In this document: one piece after another, positions 1-8,027 of the stretch
Numbering within the stretch: position 1 is the stretch's first letter
Layout: every line of letters begins with the position of its first letter
Assembly: GCF_017573465.1 (NCBI RefSeq)
Contig: NZ_JAGEPF010000008.1
Location: 186,001 to 250,000 of the forward strand
Direction: 5' to 3'
DNA length: 64,000 nucleotides
Source of the DNA: Actinomadura violacea
Lineage (GTDB): Bacteria; Actinomycetota; Actinomycetes; Streptosporangiales; Streptosporangiaceae
Notes under the pieces: model-generated
What the model was told of the DNA's origin: nothing
Seen by the model: only the letters and a program-made list of their open reading frames with translations
Database searches by the model: none
Program-made: the position numbers and the translations under genes

Positions 1-666
1 ACCAGCGACGAGATCAAGGCGATCGCGCTCAAGCTGATGGCGGAGGGCGGGCCGGACGCGATCTCGCTGCGCGCCATCGCCCGCGAGATGGGCATGACGG
101 CCGGCGCCATCTACAGCTACTTCGCCACCCGCGACGACCTGGTCACGACGCTGATCGGCGACGTGTACGGCGCGGTGGTGGACGCGGCGGAGGCCGCCCG
201 CGACGCCGTCCCGGAGTCCGACCCGGGGGGCCGGATCCTGGCCTGGGCGCAGGCCGTGCGGGAGTGGGCGGTGGCAAACCCCGAGGGCTTCCGGCTGATC
301 TATGGCGATCCGGTACCGGGCTACCGGCCGCCGGACGACGGCCCCGGCAAGGCCGCCGAGATGCGCGCCTGCACCGGACTCGTCGGCCTCGTCGCCGCCG
401 CCTGGTCGTCCGCCGCCCCGCTCCAGCCGGACGGTCCCCGCTACTCCTGGGACGACTTCGAGCCCGGTCTCACCGGCCGCGTCCGGGCGGACTTCCCCGA
501 GCTGCCGCCCGGAGCGGTCGCGGTCACCCTGCGCGTGTGGGGGCGGATGCACGGGCTCGTCGCGCTGGAGATCTACGGGCATCTGCGCCCGCTCGTCCAT
601 GATCCGGCGGCCGTCTACCGGGACGAGATCCGCGCCCTGGTCGCCTCCCTGGGTCTCACGCCCTGA
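1..666 (+). CDS. TetR family transcriptional regulator, 5' truncated by the window edge
   Basis: The frame is open from base 1, so the true start lies upstream; the first ATG inside is at 37 but the residues before it (TSDEIKAIALKL) already fit helix 1 of a TetR domain. The DNA-binding part (SLRAIAREMGMTAGAIYSYF) is followed by an all-helical ligand domain with a WG-containing C-terminal helix typical of TetR_C proteins. It is followed 26 bp later by an Rrf2 regulator on the same strand. The ligand and targets cannot be read from sequence; the family assignment is secure. Confidence 0.9.
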   Translation, partial: TSDEIKAIALKLMAEGGPDAISLRAIAREMGMTAGAIYSYFATRDDLVTTLIGDVYGAVVDAAEAARDAVPESDPGGRILAWAQAVREWAVANPEGFRLIYGDPVPGYRPPDDGPGKAAEMRACTGLVGLVAAAWSSAAPLQPDGPRYSWDDFEPGLTGRVRADFPELPPGAVAVTLRVWGRMHGLVALEIYGHLRPLVHDPAAVYRDEIRALVASLGLTP

Positions 667-670
667 AAAG

Positions 671-687
671 GGGACGTGTATAGTCCC
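671..687 (+). promoter_or_regulatory. Leaderless promoter with overlapping inverted repeat before the Rrf2 gene
   Basis: GGGAC (671-675) and GTCCC (683-687) form a perfect 5-bp inverted repeat. A good -10 hexamer TATAGT (679-684) sits in it and ends 8 nt before the ATG at 693, so transcription probably starts at or next to the start codon. A repressor on the repeat would block RNA polymerase. Autoregulation by Rrf2 is inference. Confidence 0.55.
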
Positions 688-692
688 GGTTT

Positions 693-1169
693 ATGCGGAT
701 GGGTGAGGGCGTCGAGTGGGGACTGCACTGCTGCGTGACGCTCGGCTGGCTGGACGACGCCGCGCCGGTGTCGATCCGGCGGCTGGCCGCCTGGTTCGAC
801 CTGCCGCAGGAGTACCTCAAGAAGCGCCTCCAGCCGCTCGCCCGGGCCGGGATCCTGGCCTCCAGCCCGGGGGTGCGGGGCGGGTGGTCGCTCGCCCGCC
901 CGCCCGGCGAGATCTCCGTGATGGAGGTCGTCACCGCGCTCGAAGGGCCGCTCGAGGCGTTCCGCTGCACCGAGATCCGGCAGCGCGGGATCGGCGGCCG
1001 TGACGCCGGCCGCGAGTTCGACGGCCCGTGCGGCATCTCCGGCATGATGCGCCGCGCCGAGCTGGCGTGGCGCCGCGAGCTGGCCGGCCGCACCATCGCC
1101 GACCTGATGGGGGACGCCCCCGAGGGCGCCGCCCGCACCCGGCGCAACTACAGCCGCCTCACCGACTGA
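693..1169 (+). CDS. Rrf2 family transcriptional regulator
   Basis: 158 aa, the usual length for Rrf2 proteins. The winged-helix part runs over residues 1-65 with the recognition segment LPQEYLKKRLQPLARAGIL and the wing GVRGGWSLARPP typical of Rrf2. Cysteines lie at FRCTE and GPCGI in the region where IscR/NsrR bind a cluster, but only two of the usual three are evident, so Fe-S binding is uncertain. No Shine-Dalgarno is seen and the ATG lies 8 nt after a -10 box, so the mRNA is probably leaderless. The following MFS exporter, 49 bp downstream on the same strand, is the likely regulated partner (inference). Confidence 0.88.
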   Translation: MRMGEGVEWGLHCCVTLGWLDDAAPVSIRRLAAWFDLPQEYLKKRLQPLARAGILASSPGVRGGWSLARPPGEISVMEVVTALEGPLEAFRCTEIRQRGIGGRDAGREFDGPCGISGMMRRAELAWRRELAGRTIADLMGDAPEGAARTRRNYSRLTD

Positions 1170-1218
1170 CGCCGACCGGCCCGGCCCGCCGGGCCCTCTC
1201 TCCGGGAGAACAGGGATA

Positions 1219-2418
1219 TTGAATACCCCGATACATCGCCCCGTCGCGAACGCCGAAGCCGCCGCCCCCGCGCCGCGCGGGCTCGGATCCACGCTGGTCC
1301 TCGGGCTCGGCACGTTCGCCGTCGGGACGGACGCCTACGTCGTCGCCGGCTTCCTGCCCGGCATGGCCTCCTCGCTGCACGTCTCCGAGGGCACCGCCGG
1401 GCAGTCCGCGACCGCGTTCGCGATCACCTACGCCGTGCTGTCCCCCGTCCTCGCGACCGTCCTCGCCCGCGTCCCCCGCCGCGCGCTGCTCGTCGGCGCG
1501 CTCGCGGTGCTGGCCGCGGCCAACCTCGGCTCCGCGCTCGCGCCCGACTTCGCGACCCTGATGGTCTCGCGCGTCGTCGCCGCGTCCGGCGCGGCGGCCT
1601 TCACCCCCAACGCCGGCGCGGTCGCCGCCTCGCTCGTCGCGCCCGCCCAGCGCGCCCGCGCGCTGGCCGTCGTCGTCGGCGGCCTCACCGTCGCCACCGC
1701 GCTCGGCGTCCCGCTCGGCAGCCTGGCCGCCCGGGCGCTGACCTGGCACGCCGCGCTCGCGCTGGTCGCGGCCCTGTGCGCGGTCGCCGCCGCGGGCGTG
1801 CTCGCCGCGATGCCCGCCCTGCCCGGCGCTCCCCGGATCCCGCTCCGCCGGCGCCTCGCCGCGCTGCGCAGCCCCGGCGTCGTCGCCGTCCTGCCGCTCA
1901 CCGTCCTCGGCATGGCCGCCGGGTACGGCCTGTACGCCTACGCAGTCCCCGTCCTGCGGGCGCTCGGCGCCGGCGAGCGCGCCGTCCCCTGGCTCCTGTT
2001 CCTCTACGGCGCCGGCGCGGTCGCCGGGAACCTGGTCGCGGGGACGCGGGTCGACCGCCACGGCCCCCTGCGCGTCCAGGCCGTCGGCTACACGGCCCTC
2101 ACCGTCACCCTTGCTCTGCTCACTTTGGCGTCCGCGGCGCACACGTCCTGGCTCCCGGTCGCCGCGGTGCTGATGGTCGCCTGGGGTGCCACCACCTGGT
2201 TCCAGACCCCCGCCCAGCAGGTCCGGCTCATCAACGCCGCCCCGCAGGAGACCGCCGTCGTCGTCGGCCTGAACGCCTCCGCCCTCTACGCCGGGATCGG
2301 TCTCGGCACCGTCCTCGGCGGCGCGCTCCTGCCCCGCGGCGCCACCGCCGCCCTCGGCACCTGCACCGCGCTAGCCGCCGTCTGCCTGCTCCACCTGCTC
2401 CTCACCCGCCGCCGCTGA
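1219..2418 (+). CDS. MFS drug exporter (DHA1/CmlR-like)
   Basis: 399 aa with about 12 hydrophobic segments. The start is TTG at 1219, supported by purine-rich stretches GGGAGAA and AGGGA just upstream. Residues 30-60 (GTFAVGTDAYVVAGFLPG) match the first helix of chloramphenicol/arabinose-efflux DHA1 transporters, and the motif-C-like segment GGLTVATALGVPLGS lies in the fifth helix. Such proteins expel small molecules using the proton gradient. It probably forms a unit with the Rrf2 gene. The substrate is unknown. Confidence 0.88.
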   Translation: MNTPIHRPVANAEAAAPAPRGLGSTLVLGLGTFAVGTDAYVVAGFLPGMASSLHVSEGTAGQSATAFAITYAVLSPVLATVLARVPRRALLVGALAVLAAANLGSALAPDFATLMVSRVVAASGAAAFTPNAGAVAASLVAPAQRARALAVVVGGLTVATALGVPLGSLAARALTWHAALALVAALCAVAAAGVLAAMPALPGAPRIPLRRRLAALRSPGVVAVLPLTVLGMAAGYGLYAYAVPVLRALGAGERAVPWLLFLYGAGAVAGNLVAGTRVDRHGPLRVQAVGYTALTVTLALLTLASAAHTSWLPVAAVLMVAWGATTWFQTPAQQVRLINAAPQETAVVVGLNASALYAGIGLGTVLGGALLPRGATAALGTCTALAAVCLLHLLLTRRR

Positions 2419-2424
2419 GTGCGC

Positions 2425-2607
2425 CCACGCCCACGGGCGGCGCGGCGCGATCGCCTGCGCGCCGTCCAGCACGATCAGCCCCGGCGAGCGGCGCGGCGCC
2501 GGCACCGGCAGCCGGTTCACCACGATCAGCCGGTGACCGGGCCGGCTGAGCCAGCAGGCCAGTGCCGCGCCCGCGCCGCTCGCCCCGGTCAGTGCGTTCA
2601 CCCTCAT
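2425..2607 (-). pseudogene. N-terminal remnant of an FAD-dependent monooxygenase
   Basis: Reading right to left from an ATG at 2607, the first ~40 residues contain a Rossmann FAD motif (TGASGAGAALACWLSRPGHR followed by LIVVNR), the start of group A flavin monooxygenases (GASxAGxxLAxxLxRxGHxVxVVxR). After about 60 residues the similarity stops and the frame runs into the 3' end of the MFS gene; the rest of the roughly 400-aa enzyme is absent. This is the only content seen in the 300-bp stretch between the MFS gene and the DUF6194 gene. A degraded fragment is the best reading; a spurious frame cannot be excluded. Confidence 0.4.
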
Positions 2608-2717
2608 CCCCCTCCTCCGTACCGGAACCAGCATCCGGCCCGGCGGGCCCGGTGATCAACGACGATCCCGGCAACGCACCGTTGAGCGCTGGGTTCACGA
2701 TCGGGGGACGCCACAGG

Positions 2718-3167
2718 TCAGGGACGGCGGAGGGCGGAGCGGCGCTCGCGGCGCCGGCGGGCGGCGGCATGCGCCGTGCCCAGCAGCTCGCGGACCGCCT
2801 CCTCGGTGCGCGGCCCCGGGTTCACCACGGCGAGCCAGCCCGCGTCGCCGTAGACGGGATGCGCCCGCAGGACGTCCGCCGCGCTCGGGTCCCCTTCCTC
2901 TGCCCAGCGGGCGAAGGCGTCCTTCCCCGCGGCGATGTTCAACCGGAACGCACCGGGCCGGTCCAGCCGCGACGCCTCGTCGCCGGGGTAGTCCTTCGTC
3001 ACGATCGTCGCGAACGGCTGGGTCGCCTCCGGGACGGCCCCGTCGGGCGCGTAGTAGAAGAAGACGTCCCCCCAGGCGATCTCCGGCGACCCGTCGCCGG
3101 ACTGCGGCCGCAGGACCAGCACGCCTTCGAGCCCGCCGGCCAGTTCGGTGATCTCCTCGATGCTCAT
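2718..3167 (-). CDS. DUF6194 family protein
   Basis: 149 aa from ATG 3167 (MSIEEITELAGG). An in-frame ATG 21 bp upstream (3188) is possible, but the family begins with M-x-I-x-E-I. Features include WGDVFFYYAPDG, QPFATIVTKDYPGD, FRLNIAAGKDAF and the C-terminal HPVYGDAGWLAVVNPG block, the conserved order of this uncharacterised actinobacterial family, which resembles MmcQ/YjbR-like folds. It diverges from the MerR gene with 63 bp between the starts. Cellular role unknown. Confidence 0.8.
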   Translation of the reverse strand: MSIEEITELAGGLEGVLVLRPQSGDGSPEIAWGDVFFYYAPDGAVPEATQPFATIVTKDYPGDEASRLDRPGAFRLNIAAGKDAFARWAEEGDPSAADVLRAHPVYGDAGWLAVVNPGPRTEEAVRELLGTAHAAARRRRERRSALRRP

Positions 3168-3230
3168 GTGCTCTAGCGTTCCATTCATGTGCTTGTGGAG
3201 ACTTCGGCCTGGAAACCACGAGGCCGGGAC

Positions 3231-3968
3231 GTGAGAAGTCGCAACTCGGCCTTGCGCACGGTCGACGTCGCGCGCCGCGCGGGATGCTCCGTCCAGCAGG
3301 TCCGCAACCTCGAACGCGACGGCGTGCTGCCCCCGGCGGAGCGCACCGCGTCGGGCTACAGGCTCTACACCGAGACCCACGTCCAGGCCGCCGTGGCCTA
3401 CCGCGCCCTCGCCGCCGGCACCGGTCCCGTCGAAGCCAAGAGGATCATGCGCGCCGCGCACGCGTCGCCCGGTTCCGGCCTGCTCGCGCTGCTGGACGCC
3501 GCGCACGCCCGCCTCGCCGCCGAGCGCCGCGACCTCGCCCTGGCCAGGCGGGCCGCCGAGGCGATCGGCGCCGAGCCGATCGAGGACGTCCGGCCGTCCG
3601 ACGCGATGACCGTCTCCGAGCTCGCCGCCGCCCTCGGCGTCCGCCCCTCGACCCTGCGGCACTGGGACGCGGAGGGCCTCGTCGTGCCCGGGCGGACGGG
3701 CCCGCGCGGCGCCCGCAGGTACGCGCCCGCAGACGTCCGGGACGCCCGGATCGTCCACCAGCTCCGCCTGGCCGGCCACCGCATCGCCCCGCTCCGCGCC
3801 CTGATGCCCGACCTCCGCAGCACCCGCCGCTGGGACGAGGTCCGGACGGCTCTGGCCGCGCGGGACGCGAGCATCAACGCCCGCTCACGGTCCCTCCTGG
3901 AAGCCGCCGCCGCCCTCGCCGTCCTGCTTCCGGCATCGTCCGCCGCACCGGTGACGGCCGCGCCGTAG
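3231..3968 (+). CDS. MerR family regulator with two MerR-type helix-turn-helix domains
   Basis: 245 aa from GTG 3231, chosen because GAGG at 3220-3223 precedes it at a good distance and the MerR homology begins soon after; a GTG at 3189 is an alternative. The first HTH covers about residues 8-60 (TVDVARRAGCSVQQVRNLER, then GYRLYTETHV). A second complete MerR-like HTH covers about 125-180 (MTVSELAAALGVRPSTLRHW, then RRYAPADVRDAR). Between them is a short helical linker instead of an effector domain. Tandem DNA-binding domains in one chain imply it could bind two half-sites as a monomer or bridge sites as a dimer (inference). Targets unknown. Confidence 0.88.
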   Translation: MRSRNSALRTVDVARRAGCSVQQVRNLERDGVLPPAERTASGYRLYTETHVQAAVAYRALAAGTGPVEAKRIMRAAHASPGSGLLALLDAAHARLAAERRDLALARRAAEAIGAEPIEDVRPSDAMTVSELAAALGVRPSTLRHWDAEGLVVPGRTGPRGARRYAPADVRDARIVHQLRLAGHRIAPLRALMPDLRSTRRWDEVRTALAARDASINARSRSLLEAAAALAVLLPASSAAPVTAAP

Positions 3969-3978
3969 GGTCCCCGCT

Positions 3979-4518
3979 ATGGAGAGAGTGCTCGTCGGGG
4001 GGATCACCGGGTCGGGGAAGACGACCATGGCGACGCGGATCGGCGCGCGTCTCGGCCTGCCGCGCCACGAGCTGGACGCCCTGCACCACGGCCCGAACTG
4101 GCAGCCGCGGCAGGAGTTCAGGGCCGACGTCGAGCGCATCGCGGAGGCGCCGCGCTGGGTCACCGAGGACCAGTACCGCACCCTGCTCGGCGATCTCCTG
4201 ACGTCGCGCGCGGACACCTACGTCTGGCTCGACCTTCCCCGCCGCACCGTCATGTTCCGGGTCCTTCGCAGGTCGGTGTACCGGACACTGACGGCCCGCA
4301 GGCTGTGGAACGGCAACCGCGAGACGTTCCGCAACTGGTTCGACGCCACGCATCCGGCCCGCTGGGCCTGGACGCAGCACGCGGCGCGGCGCGAGCGGAT
4401 CCAGGGCACGCTGCGCGACAACCCGCACCTGACGGTCGTGCACCTCACCTCGGCCCGCGCCGCCCGGGCCTGGTCGCGCTCGCTGGAGGCCGATGGCGCG
4501 CGTGCGTTCGAGGCGTAG
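3979..4518 (+). CDS. P-loop nucleotide kinase-like protein (adenylate kinase / FlaR-like)
   Basis: 179 aa. A Walker A motif (GITGSGKTT, residues 8-16) lies at the N-terminus, followed by LPRHELDALHHGPNW, the signature of the topology-modulation (FlaR) / adenylate-kinase-related family, and the acidic strand YVWLDLP. Such proteins are small cytoplasmic NTP-dependent kinases of unproven substrate. TAGGGT at 3966-3971 lies 7 nt before the ATG and there is no Shine-Dalgarno, suggesting a leaderless transcript separate from the MerR gene, which ends 10 bp upstream. Confidence 0.8.
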   Translation: MERVLVGGITGSGKTTMATRIGARLGLPRHELDALHHGPNWQPRQEFRADVERIAEAPRWVTEDQYRTLLGDLLTSRADTYVWLDLPRRTVMFRVLRRSVYRTLTARRLWNGNRETFRNWFDATHPARWAWTQHAARRERIQGTLRDNPHLTVVHLTSARAARAWSRSLEADGARAFEA

Positions 4519-4548
4519 ACGAGCAGGTCGGCGAGCGAGCGGTTGGTG

Positions 4549-4577
4549 CCGGCCCGGCCGCGTCGCGGCCGGGCCGG
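4549..4577. terminator. Bidirectional hairpin terminator between convergent genes
   Basis: A perfect 14-bp inverted repeat (CCGGCCCGGCCGCG and its complement) with a 1-base centre lies between the convergent kinase gene (ends 4518) and the hydratase gene (ends 4584). There is no U-tract, which is common for GC-rich actinobacterial terminators. Confidence 0.7.
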
Positions 4578-4583
4578 AGTGCG

Positions 4584-5372
4584 TTACGCGAACGCCGCGT
4601 GGGCGGCGGACAGGACGGTCTTGCCGTCGACCGAGGCTTCGAACGCCGTCCCGTCGCCGCTCTTCCATGCCTCGACGGCGAGCTTGTCGCCGGGGAAGAC
4701 CGGGGAGGCGAAGCGCGCTTCGAGTTCCCGCAGGTCGGCGGGGTGCGCACCGACCGCGGCGGCCAGCGGCAGGGTCACCGCGGCCAGGGTGCACAGGCCG
4801 TGCATGAACGGCCGCGGCATGCCCGCCGCCTCGGCCGCGGCCGGGTCGATGTGCATGTGGTGGCGGTCGCCGAGCAGCCGGTAGAGCGCCGCCTGGTCCG
4901 GACCTGTCTGGAGGGGCAGCGTCAGGTCCGGCACCGAGGACGGGCGGGGCCGCGCGGACGGGCCGCGCTCGCCGCCGAAGCCGCCGCACCCGGGGGCGAA
5001 CAGCGACCAGGTCGCCTCGAAGTACGTGCTGGCCACGGTGACGTCGAAGACGGCGGCGCGGCCCTTGTCCCAGACGTCGGAGACGCGCGCCGACATCTCG
5101 ATCTCGCCGGCGCGCGGGAGGGGCCGCAGGACGCGGAGCCGCTGCGTCCCGTGCACGGCGGTGCGGACGTCGAAGGCGCCGGCGGAGCCGAGGGCGTCCG
5201 GGGCCCACTGGGCGAGCGTCAGCGCGAACGTCGGCAGGACGCGCAGCCTCTCCTCGAAGACGAGGTCGAGGTCGGTGGCGTGCGCGCCGACGGCGAGCGC
5301 GTAGAGGATGGGGCGGGTCTCGTCGTAGGAGACGGTGCGGGTGCCGAGGTGGCGGCCCTTCCATTCGCTCAC
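4584..5372 (-). CDS. Double-hotdog MaoC-type enoyl-CoA hydratase (ChsH3-like)
   Basis: 262 aa from GTG 5372, overlapping the ltp2 stop by 4 bp. It has two hotdog domains: a degenerate N-terminal one (1-130) and a C-terminal catalytic one with GDRHHMHIDP and RPFMHGLCTLA, the D-x4-H arrangement of (R)-specific hydratase 2 / MaoC enzymes. In Mycobacterium tuberculosis a similar protein (Rv3538, ChsH3) hydrates steroid side-chain enoyl-CoAs and lies beside the igr genes, as here. It would act in cytoplasmic beta-oxidation of the steroid side chain. It is the last gene of the operon and ends at the hairpin at 4549-4577. The steroid substrate is inferred from context. Confidence 0.85.
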   Translation of the reverse strand: MSEWKGRHLGTRTVSYDETRPILYALAVGAHATDLDLVFEERLRVLPTFALTLAQWAPDALGSAGAFDVRTAVHGTQRLRVLRPLPRAGEIEMSARVSDVWDKGRAAVFDVTVASTYFEATWSLFAPGCGGFGGERGPSARPRPSSVPDLTLPLQTGPDQAALYRLLGDRHHMHIDPAAAEAAGMPRPFMHGLCTLAAVTLPLAAAVGAHPADLRELEARFASPVFPGDKLAVEAWKSGDGTAFEASVDGKTVLSAAHAAFA

Positions 5373-6544
5373 TGGTCGGCTCCGAGGATCAGGCCGCTGG
5401 TCGGGACGCCGGTTCCGGCGGTGACCAGGACGTTGTGGACGTCGCCGGGCTGGTTCGCGGAGGTGCCGCGCAGCAGCCGGACGGCCTCGGCGATGCCGTT
5501 CATGCCGTGGATGTAGGCCTCGCCGAGCTGGCCGCCGTGCGTGTTGAACGGGAGGCGGCCGTCCAGCGCGAGGTTGCCGTCGGCGATGAAGTCCTTGGCC
5601 TCGCCCTTGGCGCAGAACCCGAGCTCCTCGAGCTGCGGCAGGACGAGCGGCGTGAAGTGGTCGTAGAGGATCGCGGCCTGGATGTCGGCGGGCGTCAGGC
5701 TCGACTGGGCGTAGAGCTGGCGTCCGACGAGCCCCATCTCCGGGATGCCGGAGATCTCGGACCGGTAGTAGCTCGTCATCATGTGCTGGTCGTTGCCCGA
5801 GCCCTGCGCGGCGCCCCAGATGAGGGCGGGGCGGTGCGGGAGGTCGCGGGCGCGCTGCGCGGAGACGATGACGAGCGCCTGGCCGCCGTCGCTCTCCTGG
5901 CAGCAGTCGAGGAGGTGGAGCGGTTCGGCGATCCAGCGGGACGCCTGGTGCTCTTCGAGGGTGATCGGCCGCCCGTGGAACCACGCCTTGGGGTTGGTGG
6001 CGGCGTGCGCGCGGTCGACGACGGCGACGCGGCCGAAGTCCTCGCTGGTCGCGCCGTACTCGTGCATGTAGCGGCGGGCGAACATGGCGACCCACTGCGC
6101 CGGGGTGGACAGCCCGAACGGGGTCATCCACGAGTAGGCGGCGCGGTCGGCGCTGACGTCCATCGGGCGGTTCGCCTGGCCGAGGCCGTAGCGTTCACCG
6201 GACCGCTCGTTGAAGGCGCGGTAGCAGACGACGACGTCGGCGACGCCGGTCGCGACGGCCATCGCGGCCTGCTGGACGGTGCCGCAGGCGGCGCCGCCGC
6301 CGTGCCCGATGCGGGAGAAGAACGTCAGCTCGCCGATGCCGAGGTTGCGCGCGATGTGGATCTCGCTGCTGGTGTCGGCGGTGAAGGTGACCATGCCGTC
6401 GACGTCGGACGGTTCGAGCCCGGCGTCGGTGACGGCGGCGAGGACGGCCTCGCAGGCGAGCTGCAGCTCGCTGCGGCCGGACTCCTTGGAGAACTCGGTG
6501 GCGCCGATGCCGGCGATGGCGGCGGCGCCCGGCAGCACGCTCAC
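5369..6544 (-). CDS. ltp2: Ltp2, steroid side-chain retro-aldolase (thiolase superfamily)
   Basis: 391 aa, GTG start at 6544 overlapping the chsH1 stop. It is a thiolase-fold lipid-transfer-type protein (GIGATEFSKESGR at the start, HTP-like CCQESDGGQALV, FNTHGGQLGEAYIHG near the C-terminus). Ltp2 cleaves 17-hydroxy-3-oxo-4-pregnene-20-carboxyl-CoA to the 17-ketosteroid and propionyl-CoA, working with the DUF35 domain of ChsH2, encoded three genes upstream. Tyrosines fall at positions 294 and 344, the positions I recall as catalytically important in the Thermomonospora curvata enzyme. Gene order matches the igr operon. Strong family and context match. Confidence 0.92.
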   Translation of the reverse strand: MSVLPGAAAIAGIGATEFSKESGRSELQLACEAVLAAVTDAGLEPSDVDGMVTFTADTSSEIHIARNLGIGELTFFSRIGHGGGAACGTVQQAAMAVATGVADVVVCYRAFNERSGERYGLGQANRPMDVSADRAAYSWMTPFGLSTPAQWVAMFARRYMHEYGATSEDFGRVAVVDRAHAATNPKAWFHGRPITLEEHQASRWIAEPLHLLDCCQESDGGQALVIVSAQRARDLPHRPALIWGAAQGSGNDQHMMTSYYRSEISGIPEMGLVGRQLYAQSSLTPADIQAAILYDHFTPLVLPQLEELGFCAKGEAKDFIADGNLALDGRLPFNTHGGQLGEAYIHGMNGIAEAVRLLRGTSANQPGDVHNVLVTAGTGVPTSGLILGADQ

Positions 6545-6960
6545 GCGGCACCTCCCGGAAGCTGGACGACGACGGTCCCGGTGACGTGCGGGCCGATCGC
6601 GTTGACGCCGCGGACGGCGATCTCGACGCGGTGGCCGTCGTCGTGCTTGGCGGAGACGGTGCCGGTGAGGACCATGGTGTCGCCCGGGTAGTTGGGGGCG
6701 CCGAGCCGGATCCTGATCGCCTTGACCCGGGCGGCGGGTCCCGCCCAGGAGGTGACGTACCGGTCGACGAGCCCGTTGGTGGTCAGGATGTTCATGAAGA
6801 CGTCCTTGGAGCCGCGGTCCTCGGCGAGGGCCGGGTCGTGGTGGACGTCCTGGTAGTCGCGGCTCGCCAGCGCGGTCGCGACGATCATGGTGCGGGTCAG
6901 CGGGATGGGCAGCTCGGGGAGCTCCTCCCCGACGGCGACCTCATCGAAAGCGCGGCTCAC
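6541..6960 (-). CDS. chsH1: ChsH1, MaoC-like subunit of the steroid enoyl-CoA hydratase
   Basis: 139 aa from GTG 6960, sharing a GTGA overlap with the upstream chsE1 stop and another with ltp2 downstream. It is a single hotdog domain: the hydratase segment SRDYQDVHHDPALAED gives Asp35 and His40 with the D-x4-H spacing of the active site, and YPGDTMVLTGTV follows. In M. tuberculosis ChsH1 forms a heterotetramer with the MaoC part of ChsH2 and hydrates the C17-C22 enoyl-CoA of the cholesterol side chain. Immediate neighbours are its expected partners. Confidence 0.9.
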   Translation of the reverse strand: MSRAFDEVAVGEELPELPIPLTRTMIVATALASRDYQDVHHDPALAEDRGSKDVFMNILTTNGLVDRYVTSWAGPAARVKAIRIRLGAPNYPGDTMVLTGTVSAKHDDGHRVEIAVRGVNAIGPHVTGTVVVQLPGGAA

Positions 6961-8027
6961 AGGGCGGCGCCCAGGGCTTCGAGGTCGGCGGACGCGCCGC
7001 CGAGCATCCCGGAGATCTGCTTGCCCCACAGGAAGTGCCGGTGGACGGGGTAGTCGACGTCGACGCCGATGCCGCCGTGCAGGTGCTGGACGCGGTGGAC
7101 GACGTTGAGGCCGCCCTCGTCCGACCACCACTTGGCGACCAGGACGGCGCTCTCGGCGTCCTCGCCCGCGGCGATCAGCGAGGCGGCGTGCCACACGCAG
7201 ACGCGCAGCGCGTCGATCTCGATGTAGCAGTCGGCGAGCTGGTGCTGCGCGGCCTGGAAGGTGCCGAGCGGGCGGCCGAACTGCTCGCGCGTCGACAGGT
7301 AGCCGGCGGCCAGCCGCAGCGCGCCGTCGGCGACGCCGATCTGGACGGCGGCGAGCGCGACCCGCGCCAGCCGCAGCGCGGTGTCCAGCGACCCGGCGGG
7401 GAGCTGCTGCGCGGGCGCGCCGTCGAGGACGAGGGTGCCGGCCGCGTCGTGCGCGGTGGTGCCGACGTACTCCCAGCTCGTGCCGGTGACGCCGGTGCCG
7501 AGCAGGAACAGGCCGGGTCCGTCCGCGGTGCGTGCGGCGACGAGCATGAAGTCGGCGCCGTTGGCGTAGGGGACGGCGGCCTTGGTGCCGGTGAGGCGCC
7601 ATCCGTCGCCGTCGCGAACGGCCTCGCAGTTCGGCCGCGCCGGGTCGGCGGGCGCGAACTCCTCCAGCGCGAGCGTCAGCCGGGCCGTCCCGTCGACGAC
7701 GCCGGTCACCAGCAGGCCGGAGGTGTTGTGCGCGGCGAGGGTGAGCGCGGCGGCGAGCGAGGGCCACAGCGGGACGGGCGCGACGGCGCGGCCCTGCTCC
7801 TCCAGCAGCACGCACAGCGCCTCGGCGCCGAGGCCGGCGCCGCCCGCGTCCTCGGGCAGCGCGACGCCGAGCAGGCCGGCGGACGCCAGCTCCGTCCAGA
7901 GCGCCTGGTCGGTGCCGGTGCCGGACCGCTCGGCGGCGCGGATCCGGTCCTGCGTGGCGTGGTCGGTGAAGATCTGCCGGGCCAGGTCCCTGACCGCTTC
8001 CAGCTCCTCGCCAAGGGTGAAGTCCAT
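6957..8027 (-). CDS. chsE1: ChsE1 (FadE28-like) acyl-CoA dehydrogenase subunit
   Basis: 356 aa, ATG at 8027 in an ATGA overlap with chsH2. It has the acyl-CoA dehydrogenase fold: N-terminal helices with LLGVALPEDAGGAGLG, a middle beta domain with WRLTGTKAAVPYANGADF, and C-terminal REQFGRPLGTFQAAQHQLAD and HGGIGVDVDYPVHRHF. In mycobacteria ChsE1 pairs with ChsE2 as an alpha2beta2 enzyme that dehydrogenates the three-carbon steroid side chain; the partner lies two genes upstream. The order ChsE2, ChsH2, ChsE1, ChsH1, Ltp2 differs slightly from Mycobacterium but the content is identical. Confidence 0.88.
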   Translation of the reverse strand: MDFTLGEELEAVRDLARQIFTDHATQDRIRAAERSGTGTDQALWTELASAGLLGVALPEDAGGAGLGAEALCVLLEEQGRAVAPVPLWPSLAAALTLAAHNTSGLLVTGVVDGTARLTLALEEFAPADPARPNCEAVRDGDGWRLTGTKAAVPYANGADFMLVAARTADGPGLFLLGTGVTGTSWEYVGTTAHDAAGTLVLDGAPAQQLPAGSLDTALRLARVALAAVQIGVADGALRLAAGYLSTREQFGRPLGTFQAAQHQLADCYIEIDALRVCVWHAASLIAAGEDAESAVLVAKWWSDEGGLNVVHRVQHLHGGIGVDVDYPVHRHFLWGKQISGMLGGASADLEALGAAL

